A stretch of DNA of 64,000 bases. Source: Harmothoe impar (taxonomy: Eukaryota; Annelida; Polychaeta; Phyllodocida; Polynoidae). The notes under the pieces were generated by a model, which did no database searches, was not told where the DNA came from, and saw nothing but the letters and a program-made list of their open reading frames with translations. This document shows positions 12,801-24,800 of this stretch, one piece after another (within the stretch, counting starts at the first letter, position 1; every line of letters starts with the position of its first letter). The position numbers and the translations under genes were made by a program. The DNA lies in NCBI GenBank assembly GCA_947462335.1, contig OX381708.1, positions 5,208,001 to 5,272,000 on the forward strand, given 5' to 3'.

Positions 12801-15800
12801 GGGGGGCTCAACCACTGGTTACCTCCACGACCTGACATCAAAGACACACAATTAGTAAGAGGGCACAGCCGGGCGGGCTCAACCACTGGTTACCTCCACG
12901 ACCTGACCAAAGACACACAATTAGTAAGAGGGCACAGCCGGGGGGGCTCAACCACTGGTTACCTCCACGACCTGACACCAAAGATTAGTAAGAGGGCACA
13001 GGATCGGCCCAAACTCGGGGTGTGATTAACCCACACCCCCAAGTCAGGAGAATCTTATAACTTGTTTTTGAGTCTGCTACTTTAGTACTGTTCTATGGTA
13101 ATAAAAACCTTAGTATAACCCTCACTGAGTTTGAGCAGGCCTTTACAATAATATATTTTTACCGTCTTTGGAACATCTTTAAGTCGGATTTTGAATCATG
13201 GTAAAAATTAGATACGGACATTTTATGTACATTTTGTACCAGTACTAAAAAGAGACCTTTTCTGTCTTTCTTCTTTACATGCTTGAATGCAGCACTGGTG
13301 AGTTACTAATGCATCATACTGCCTTTATAGGAACTTAGAATGATACTTTGTACTCACCGACACCGGCGGTTTGTTGTCCGGCGACCACAACCACACTGAG
13401 GTCTCTGGGCACCGCGAACATCAACCTGAAACCACCAGCCACATCTACAACACCTCCTTCATACATGTCATACCATCATCTAACATTTGATTCTACAAAC
13501 TGCATATACTTCTTACAATACCAAATATACCACTCACTAACTATCAACCGAAGAAAAATGTAACTACCGTAAAACCTCTCTGATAAGCCGACCTGCCTAT
13601 AAGCCGAGGGAAAGCTACAAGCCGAATCAGTGTCTGTTCAAATATGATTATAAGTCAACCCCCCACATTGAGAAGATGCTATAAGCCGAACTAGGCCTCA
13701 AATCCCCCAAAAAGGTCGGCTTATCAGAGAGGTTTTACGGTACTTTTAGATGACAGAGTTTTTTTTAAACTGACACGCATAGTCACAGTGCGTACTCCAT
13801 GACCGTAATTCCGAATTACGGTCATACAAGATGGCGGCTGCAGGAGAGTTCAGTCTATTTCTTCTCCAGTCCATTGTATGAAATGTATTACATATTGAAG
13901 GCTGCTTTTTGGCCAGGCTGTAGTTTATATGACAATGCTACTGACCCAACACTCGGATCTTGTTCATATGTACTGGTTTATGCATAAATCAGCCATTTAG
14001 AGCTGGATGGTATGACCGTAATTCAGGCAATGGTATGACCGTAATTCTGTCATGAGAATGTCAGGTATGACCGTAATTCTATCAAAAAGTATGACCGTAA
14101 TTCAGTGTGCAGGTATGACCGTAATTCAGTGGAATGCTCTCCTACTACAAAAGAATTATGATGGGGTTATTTTGAAAAAAATAGAATTAATTAGAGTGTG
14201 CCATGTCTGTGCCTCTACATGGGTGCTCACGATTTTGACCGTGTCGCCGTGTCGATTTTTAGCAGAACAGCTGTGTCGCCATGTCAATTTTTATGTAGGT
14301 CGATTTTTAAAAGGGCCGTGTCGCCCGTGTCGATTTTTACCCATGTAGGGGCACATGTCTGTTAATACGATATAACGTTATAGACAATGGTCACACTCTT
14401 TCTACTGATGCCATGCGTCGCGTTTCTGTTAACCATTGGGGAATAGGGCCCATTTTAAGATACATTCTATTGTGATTCCCTTTTTACCCAATCTTTCCCT
14501 GCATCTACAACATTCTAGTTGCCTCTGTGTGTACACAAGATCGGGGAAATTTGTTCTACCTGAAAGATACAGGCAAGTGCCAGAAGGAAAGTAATGGGAA
14601 TGTTGTGTGACTGACAATAGGTACTGAATTACGGTCATACTCTATTTTTAAGTGTGAATTACAGTCATACTGTGTGAATTACGGTCATACTGTGTGAATT
14701 ATGGTCATACTTGACCACATGGTTGGCATTTTGTTCTCTAAGGATGTTTGGTTGAAATTTATAGGGAGAGGAGATGTCCTATTACTCCTGGGCATATGTC
14801 TCATATATGGGAACACTGAACAAGGCATTATAAAGCCAGAAATATGACTTCAACTGACCACTAACTGACAGAATTACGGTCATACCTGAGGTGAATTACG
14901 GTCATACCATGTTTTGATGCAAACTGAATTACGGTCATACCCACCAGCTCTAAATGTCTGATTTATGCATAAACCAGTACATATGAACAAGATCCGAGTG
15001 TTGGGTCAGTAGCATTGTCATATAAACTACAGCCTGGCCAAAAAGCAGCCTTCAATATGTTATACATTTCATACAGTAGACTGGAGAAGAAATAGACTGA
15101 ACTCACTTGCAGCTGCCATCTTGTATGACCGTAATTCGGAATTACGGTCATGGAGTACGCACTGTGATAGTTCTATAGAATCCGCTGATAACTCACATTC
15201 TGCTTATAACCATCCCAAGACATTTTTGAAAAATCGAATTGAGTATCCTGTAAATATTACTGAAAATATTTCTTTTACTGACATTTTCTCAAAAATCTGC
15301 AAATTTACTGACAAAATATGACAATTAATTCTTAACTGACTTTTAACTGACATTTTCTCAAAAATCTGCAAATTTACTGACAAAATATGACAATTAATTC
15401 TTAACTGACATTTAACTGACAGCAAATAAAATAAAACTGACTTATAACTGACGGGAGCGGTTGCTACTCACACGTCTATGAGGTTCATGGTGGTTGCCAT
15501 GACGTCGGCGTAGATGAGCAGGTGGCCGAGGCGCTCCGTCTCCAGGTGTGCGTGGCAGGCGGCCATGTTGAATCCCTGCGTGACCCGGGTAGCGGCCGGG
15601 TCCGTCACCAGTGGGAAGGTGTCGGCCGTCACCGGGGTCGGAGCCTCCTTCAGCGACTCCAGCAGCCTCACGTTGAGTTTACGTGACCGCAGCACGCCCT
15701 CGTTCAGTCGCGGACGCAGCCCGCGCAGCAACCCGTTCCTCTGGTCCTGAAAACAATAACAATATTAATTACATACTTTAAACGTATTAATTTTCGCTCA

Positions 15801-18800
15801 GAACATTTTTTCGCGAAAATATGATGTGCGCGACTGTTTTGCCCACCACCACCACCACCCCATAGCTGGAATGGGCTTGGGGGACAAAATATTTGAACAA
15901 TGATTTTGGGCTGTAAAACCCTTAATGATTGTCCGATTGAAAAAACATAAAATTTGACATGTAGCTGAATATCACGTGATTGCAGCTGCGCAAATATGAT
16001 TGCGCGAAAATTTATCTACGTTTACAGTAGCCTTTGCATTTTACTAGTCATTGTTAATAAGGCAAAAGAAAGGCACAAAAATTTCTCTAGGGGGAACTGG
16101 TCCCAAAATGACAGAATATTGAGAAATATCACCAATCTGATTGGCCTAATGAGTGTCTGCTGGTCAACATGTACTTTTTTTCCTTTCTTCCTTCTTATTT
16201 TTGCAAAGAATTCTAAAAAAAATCCCAGGGGGCAGGGATTTAAAAAAAAAAGCAATATGCCCAAAAAAAGACATTGATGGATCTGTAATCCAAGTTATCA
16301 GAATAAAACAGCCTTACCTGTGTCTTGGTGAGGCGGACCCCGGGTGTGAAGTGAGATTGGTGGGGTGTGAAGTGAGGGGGTCGGGTGTGAAGTAAGGGGG
16401 TCGGGTGTGAAGTGAGTGGGTTTGGTGTGAAGTGAGGGGGACGGGTGTGAAGTGAGTGGGTTTGGTGTGAAGTGAGGGGGTCGGGTGTGAAGTGAGTGGG
16501 TCGGATGTGAAGTGAGGGGGTCGGATGTGAAGTGAGAGGGGTCAGGTGTGAAGTAGGGGGGTCAGGTGTGAAGTGAGCGGGGTCGGGTGTGAAGTGAGCG
16601 GGGTCAGTGTGAAGTGAGGGGGTCGGTGTGAGGTGAGGGAGTCGGGTGTGAAGTGAGAGGGATCGGGTGTGAAGTGGGCGGGGTCGGGTGTGAAGTGAGG
16701 GAGTTGGGTGTGAAGTGAGAGGGATCGGGTGTGAAGTGAGGGGGCCGGGTGTGAAGTCCTTACCTGTGTTTTGGTGAGTAACACGCCGGGTGTGAAGCTT
16801 GCAGCGCCGGGTGTGAAGTTCTTACCTGTGTCTTGGTGAGTAACACGCAGGGTGTGAAGTCCTTACCTGTGTTTTAGTGAGTAACATGCCGGGTGTGAAG
16901 CTAGCAGCGTCAGGTGTGAAGTCCTGACCTGTGTTTTGGTGAGTAACACGCCGGGTGTGAAGCTTGCAGCGTCAGGTGTAAAGTCCTTACCTGTGTTTTG
17001 GTGAGTAACACGCCGGGTGTGAAGCTAGCAGCGTCAGGTGTGAAGTCCTTACCTGTGTTTTAGTGAGTAACACGCCAGGTGTGAAGTCCTTACCTGTGTT
17101 TTAGTGAGTAACTCGCCGGGTGTGAAGAGAGCGGTGTCAAGTGTGAAGTCTTTACCTGTGTTTTGGTGAGTAACACGCCGGGTGTGAAGTCCTTACCTGT
17201 GTTTTAGTGAGTAACATGCCGGGTGTGAAGCTAGCAGCGTCAGGTGTGAAGTCCTGACCTGTGTTTTGGTGAGTAACACGCCGGGTGTGAAGCTTGCAGC
17301 ATCAGGAGTAAAGTCCTTACCTGTGTTTTGGTGAGTAACACGCCGGGTGTGAAGATAGCAGCATCAGGTGTGAAGTCCTTACCTGTGTTTTGGTGAGTAG
17401 CACTCCGGGTGTGAAGCTTGCAGCGTCAGGTGTGAAGTGCTTACCTGTGTTTTGGTGAGTAGCACCCCGGGTGTGAAGTGAGGGGGTCGGATGTGAAGTG
17501 AGCTTGGTCAGGTGTGAAGTTCTTACCTGTGTTTTAGTGAGGAGTACGCCAGGTGTGAAGTTCTTACCTGTGTCTTAGTGAGTAACACGCCGGGTGTGAA
17601 GCTTCCAGCGTCAGGTGTGAAGTCCTTACCTGTGTTTTGGTGAGTAACACGCCGGGTGTGAAGCTTGCAGCGTCAGGTGTGAAGTCCTTACCTGTGTCTT
17701 GGTGAGTAACACGCCGGGTGTGAAGCTTGCAGCGCCGGGTGTGAAGTTCTTACCTGTGTTTTTGGTGAGTAGCACGCCGGGTGTGAAGCTAGCAGCGTCA
17801 GGTGTGAAGTCCTTACCTGTGTCTTGGTGAGTAACACGCCGGGTGTGAAGCTTGCAGCGCCGGGTGTGAAGTTCTTACCTGTGTTTTTGGTGAGTAGCAC
17901 GCCGGGTGTGAAGCTAGCAGCGTCAGGTGTGAAGTCCTTACCTGTGTTTTAGTGAGTAACACGCCAGGTGTGAAGTCCTTACCTGTGTTTTAGTGAGTAA
18001 CACGCCGGGTGTGAAGAGAGCGGCGTCAAGTGTGAAGTCTTTACCTGTGTTTTGGTGAGTAACACGCCGGGTGTGAAGTCCTTACCTGTGTTTTGGTGAG
18101 TAGCACCCCGGGTGTGAAGCTTGCAGCGTCAGGTGTAAAGTCCTTACCTGTGTTTTGGTGAGTAACACGCCGGGTGTGAAGCTTGCAGCGTCAGGTGTGA
18201 AGTCCTTACCTGTGTTTTAGTGAGTAACACGCCGGGTGTGAAGTCCTTACCTGTGTTTTGGTGAGTAACACGCTGGGTGTGAAGTGACAGGGCCGGGTGT
18301 GAAGTCCTTACCTGTGTTTTAGTGAGTAACACGCCGGGTGTGAAGTGACAGGGTCGGGTGTGAAGTCCTTACCTGTGTTTTGGTGAGTAACACGCCGGGT
18401 GTGAAGTGCTTACCTGTGTCTTGGTGAGTAACACGCCGGGTGTGAAGTGCTTACCTGTGTTTTGGTGAGTAACACGCCGGGTGTGAAGCTAGCAGCGTCA
18501 GGTATGAAGTGCTTACCTGTGTTTTAGTGAGTAACACGCCGGGTGTGAAGTGCTTACCTGTGTCTTGGTGAGTAACACGCCGGGTGTGAAGTGCTTACCT
18601 GTGTTTTGGTGAGTAGCACCCCGGGTGTGAAGTAACACGCCGGGTGTGAAGTCCTTACCTGTGTTTTGGTGAGTAGTACCCCGGGTGTGAAGCTTGCCGC
18701 CTCAGGCCGGCTGGTGTCGAGCCCCAGCAGCTCCAGCAGGTGGCGTAACATCCCAAACCGGGCGGTGCTCGACTTCTTCAGCATGGAGAACACCTCCGGG

Positions 18801-21800
18801 TTTACGGCCAGCTCCATAGGGTCCTTCTCCAGCAGAACCTGGCGGCAAAGTGGTAGCGCTTTAAAGCTGGGCCGTCGGGGAATAAGTTCAGCATTTTCCA
18901 TACATGGACTAAAATAACAGTTCCACCAGAAGGCAGCAGTGTTTGGGCAGGGGACCATGAGCATTGTCCAGCTACAACATATTCACTCTATCTTGTGCCT
19001 GTAAGAGTTGAGCTACCAGCCCTTAAGAGCCCTCTTTTGAATCAAAACTGAACTACCGTATTCAACGTAATAAGCGCACACCCCATAATAAGCGCACACC
19101 CCCCGATTTTGGCCAATTTTTATACTACAAATAACCAAAATTATCTCAATTTTTGACCCCAATTAAACTCTTAACTACTAAAAGGTGCCCAGAATCATTT
19201 GTTAAGCGCACTGTGCGCTTATTACGTTGAATACGGTATATCCAAAAGTGCTTTTGGCCTCACTTCAACCATGACGGTCAAGCTTTAAGGACGGCAAAGT
19301 GTTAGCCCTTCAACGGATGTCGCTACAAGATTACATTTGTCGTCATGATGCACCAATGCAGCCCCGGCGAGTTACATTGGTGCATCATGCAGACCCTTCG
19401 GGAGTGTCTCAACCCTTTAGGGTCGGCATGATGCTTTAATGCAGCACTGGCGAGTAACTCGCCAGTGCTGCATTCATGCATCATGACGGCATGATTCATT
19501 AAGGTATCATGCCGTCCTTAAAGGGTTAAGGACGGCATAGCGTGTACCCTTTAAGGATGGTATGGTGTTAACCCTTGAAGAGCGGTATAAACCTTCTTCA
19601 ACAGTGAACAGTGTTAACCCTGTAAGGACGGCATAACATTTCTCTAAGCTTTTACATTTATTACCATAAATGTCCACCTATACCGTATCGACGTAATAAG
19701 CGCACACCCCCTAATAAGGGCACCCCCCTTTTGGGCCGATTTTTGTACTGTAGATAACGAAAAATATCTCCAGTTTTTACCCCAATTAAACTCTGAACTA
19801 CTAAAAGGTGTCTCTAATCATTTTTTAAGCGCACTGTGCGCTTATTACGGCAAATACGGTAAGCCAAAGTTCTCTTTATTCTAATGTTTTAAAACCCCAC
19901 CTATAAGCCGAACCCCAAATTACAGAAAAAGAATTGGCTTATAAAAAGTAAAAACGCCGAGGTTTTACGGTACTTAATTTAAAAAGATATCCATTACTAT
20001 TTTAAATTTACCTGTTTTTTTTTTCTTTTACGTTTTCTTTTTTTCTTTTACGTTTTTTTCTCTTTTTTTAAACTTTATTTATTATTTTAACATTTATTAC
20101 TTTTTACTATAAAACCTCATGTTCTGGGACCTACCTGACAGAGTATGGCGACCCCTGTGCTGAGGTCGTGGTTGGCCTCGAGGATGACGGGGTGGCCGGA
20201 GGTCTGGTCGCTCGCTAACCGGCGCAGAGTGGTGTCTGTCAGTAAGGTGTCAGCGTTCCTGTACACGTGACGACCACAGATCACCTACACACGGAAGATA
20301 AAGACAAAGGTGCACGAGTTTTGGTCTGTAGCCTGGGTTATTTCACGAGTTGAAGGTAGGGCCGTATTTCACGAGGCCCCAGGGAATGCCCTACCTTCAA
20401 CAAGTGAAATAACCCAGCTACAGACTAAAACAAGTGTTCCTTTGTATTTATTTTTTACCTTTTTCAATTTAAATTAAATTATTACAGGGGGAGGGCCTAA
20501 ATAGGGCTGAAAATCAGAAATAGCCTTTTCTACGTCGTTCAAATGTAAACAAACCGCCATTTTGATGGACGTCACAGGGCCGTGAAATACGGCAATGGGT
20601 TATTTCATGGGGTGTGCAATACGGCGATCTTTGGTTGAATCAATATCACTGCCGTATTTCATAAAAAATAAACTGTTTTATTTCAGGGTGGATACGATGG
20701 CCACTATACTTAAGTACTAGAAATCCTGTATCCGATGCCCCCCATGGGATACAGTGTTCCCGTATCCCATGGCCTGTGACGTCATCATTTGTTCAAATTA
20801 TTATGGCAATCATATGCAATTAAACATATTTTAAAGAGTAACCAGCAGCTTCGCTGCTGCCGACACAGTGTGAACATTTAGTCTCTTGGGGGGTGCTCTG
20901 GGAAGACATTTGCAGTAATAACATGGCACCAGGCACGAACTTAACTATTGACCAAGACCGAAATCGCCTCGGGTGAAATGCATTGTGGGAGCAACATCGA
21001 TATCAATATGGTCCTAAAAGCCATGAAATAAAGGCAAATGCCCATAGCCAGAGGATTTTTGGTGCCGTTCCCCCCTCGGTGCTACATTGGTGCATCATGC
21101 TGACCAAGGGCATGATGCATTAAGGTATTACGCAGCCCTTTAAGGTTTAAAGCTGAGTGCGTACCTTGACGTCGCGCCACTGTTTGAATGCTGAGAGGGA
21201 CATGACCCCGATGTTGGTGTCCGTCTGTATCCGCTCTACAAACAACGCGTCAAACCCACACCCAAAGCTGATGACCGTCCCATTGTTCCTGCAACACACA
21301 TACAACAGTTTCTTTTTTAAAGTTTCAAAAAAAAAAGGGTTTGTTTCAGGTAACATGGGCAGAAAACGTAGGGTCGGTAGGTCAGATTTTTTTTTTTTTA
21401 AACTTTTTATTTTTACATGAAAATACCAGGCGGGCGGTCCGAAGACCCGAAAATTGACCAGAAAATGGTAAAAATACGGAAATTTCTTCAAAATTGCATG
21501 AAAAACGTTGGGTCGGCCCTGTTTTGATAGGGTCGGTCGGGTTACCTGAAACAAACCTTTTTTTTTTGGCCCTAGGCAAAGCCTAGCCTGAAGCCACGAT
21601 TGGTCATATCCAATTTTAATTAAATTTGTTTAAAACTTTCCTTACTAGATCACCTTTCTATATTAGGGAGGGGGCGAAGGATTGGACGCTTCTTGAGAGA
21701 AATTTCACCCCATTTTAGCAAAACAAGCCCATGCGGTACAGCTTACAGGGGTCGGCCATGCTCAATCTCAACCCGTCTGGAGGGGGGATAAAAGAATTAA

Positions 21801-24800
21801 ATGAACCGTAAAACGTTGGTTGTAAGCCGACCTCGGTTATAAGCCGAATGTGAGTTTGGGAGTAAAAATCAAGCTCATAACAAAAGTGCTTGAAATTTGT
21901 TTTCACTATGTTCCTACATCATTAAAGCCTCGCCTATAAGCCGAATGGGTGTTTAGGGCTTAAAATTCGGCTTATAGCAAATAAAAACGCCAAATAAAAT
22001 TTGGCTTATAACCGATGTTTTACTGTAACGTTCAAAACCTTTAGGCGACTCCCTCCCCCCTTTACCCCCCTTCTTTTAGGGAAAATTATTTTTTTAAATT
22101 TCCGGTTTTGTGGGATTTTACGTTAATAAAGCAGCGTTACCTGAAGTGTTGTAGGAAGGCCTGGTCCATACCGTCGTAGGCCTTCTCACTCGACAACACG
22201 AGGAGCGCCGTGTTGTCCGACCACGGGGTCGTCTTCACCTCCTTGTGTTTGAGCTGGTAGATGACGTACCGTGCCGGGTTCAGGCACTGCTCTAGTACTG
22301 CCTGCAGGGGGGACAAGGGGACAGCAAGTTTCAAGTTCAAGTTTTAAAATTATTTACTTTTTCCTAGTACAACAGGCATCAAATTATTCATCTGATCTCC
22401 CGGTAAAGTCACACTGGGGAGGTATAACAAGAATTGCGGTTCTTGCCGCGTAAAAAAAATGCCTCAGGCATTTTCATACGTGGCAACAACTGCAATTCTT
22501 GCATTTGAAGGAACGTAACGTCTACGTGGTTGGTAAATTTTGTGAAGGGGACCCATTCAAGACACCAAATAAACAGGGCGGGAAGATAATATAACTTCAA
22601 AATGGTAGTTATTATGAATTCCTTGGGTCCATGTTAGGGGGGTAGATATGATTATAATCAACCTTAGGACCATGGAAATGTGTGTTGCTAAGCAGATAGA
22701 CAATTAGAAAAGCTATTGCTAGGCAACCATCTGTCTTAGCAACAATTCAATTGAACCATTAAATTCCTTGAGTCGATCTTAGGGAGGCTAGGTATGATTA
22801 TAATCAACCTCAGGACCATGGAAATGTGTGTTGCTAGGCAGATAAACAATTAGAATAGCTGTTGCTAGGCAACCAGCTGTCTTAGTAACAAACCAATTGA
22901 ACCATTGAATTCCTTGGGTCCATTTTAGGTGGGGTAGGTAGGATTATAATCAACCTTAGGAGCATGAAAATGTGTGTTGCTAGGTAGATAAACAATTAGA
23001 ATAGTTGTTGCTAGGCAACCAGCTGTCTTAGCAACAAACCAATAGAACCATTGAATTCCTTGGGTCGATTTTAGATGGAAGGTATGATTATGATCAACCT
23101 TAGGTGCATGAAAATGTGTGTTGCTAGGTAGATAAACAATTAGAAAAGCTGTTGCTAGGCAACCAGCTGTCTTAGCAACAAACCAATAGAACCATTTCAT
23201 ACGTGGCAACAACTGCAATTCTTGCATTTGAAGGAACGTAACGTCTACGTGGTTGGTAAATTTTGTAAAGGGGACCCATTCAAGACACCAAATAAACAGG
23301 GCGGGAAGATAATATAACTTCAAAATGGTAGTTATTATGAATTCCTTGGGTCCATGTTAGGGGGGTAGATATGATTATAATCAACCTTAGGACCATGGAA
23401 ATGTGTGTTGCTAAGCAGATAAACAATTAGAAAAGCTATTGCTAGGCAACCATCTGTCTTAGCAACAAATCAATTGAACCATTAAATTCCTTGGGTCCAT
23501 TTTAGGTGGGGTAGGTAGGATTATAATCAACCTCAGGACCATGGAAATGTGTGTTGCTAGGCAGATAAACAATTAGAATAGCTGTTGCTAGGCAACCAGC
23601 TGTCTTAGTAACAAACCAATTGAACCATTGAATTCCTTGGGTCCATTTTAGGTGGGGTAGGTAGGATTATAATCAACCTTAGGAGCATGAAAATGTGTGT
23701 TGCTAGGTAGATAAACAATTAGAATAGTTGTTGCTAGGCAACCAGCTGTCTTAGCAACAAACCAATTGAACCATTGAATTCCTTGGGTCGATTTTAGATG
23801 GAAGGTATGATTATGATCAACCTTAGGTGCATGAAAATGTGTGTTGCTAGGTAGATAAACAATTAGAAAAGCTGTTGCTAGGCAACCAGCTGTCTTAGCA
23901 ACAAACCAATAGAACCATTGAATTCCTTGGGTCCATTTTAGGGGGGTAGGTAGGATTATAATCAACCTCAGGACCATGGAAATGTGTGTTGCTAGGCAGA
24001 TAAACAATTTGTGGGGACTGGGGCGCATCCCACTTAGCTTGTGGCTTCGGTGGATACTGCCCCAGTCCCCACTCGTGAAATACAACAGAGACGGTTTCAA
24101 TGGGCATTGGCATTTGACTTTATATTTGTAACGATCCCAACTCATTTCTAAGAAAATTAATCTTTGAGCCCCAATCCTCACTTATACTAACTTTAACAGC
24201 TTCAAACTGCCGCGTGGAGTCCTTGGTCCCGCAGTACACCAGCACGTTGGGCGGTTTCCACCGCAGCGTCTGTCTCCGTTTTAACGGGGTCAGCGTCTCG
24301 GGCGCTAGTTCCTCGACGGGCCCGGAGAGGGACTCGCCCCCGACCCCCTCCCCGGCGCCCTCTATAGCCAGGCTGTCCATCATGTCGGAGATGACCTCTC
24401 CGTCCAAGGTCATGACCTCTTCTACGGTCTGGGCGAACTGGTCGGCCTCGGCCCGGACCTCTCGCAGGTCGGCTACCGAGGAGGCGAGCGACTCGTTAGA
24501 ACCCTCGTACAGCTCTGGGTCCTCCTCACATAGGCTGCAATGTAGGAATAGACCATTTAACTGACTTTAAACTGACATTTAACTGACATTTAACTGACAT
24601 TTATCTTACATTTAACTGACTTTTAACTGACCTTTAACTGACTTTTAACTGACATAAAACTGACATTTAACTGACTTTTAACTGACATAAAACTGACATT
24701 TAACTGACATTTAACTGACTTTTAACTGACCTTTAACCGACATTCAACTGATTTTTTACTGACAGTTAACTGACTCTTTATTGACTTTTAACTGACATTA

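Noticed and set aside
10499..12990. CRISPR-like or multi-gene reading of the array with repeated GRGGNQWLS frames
   Set aside because: There are no unique spacers, the organism is a eukaryote, and the frames are copies of one exon edge; not separate genes.
21147..21579. Minus-strand frames extending HLCS exon 7 upstream
   Set aside because: The upstream part is a family C repeat; the exon begins at the AG before 21288.
22925..24181. Minus-strand frames of 132 and 177 codons with WFYWFVAKTAGCLATAF repeats
   Set aside because: They follow the 145-bp satellite units and change frame with unit length; no recognisable domain.
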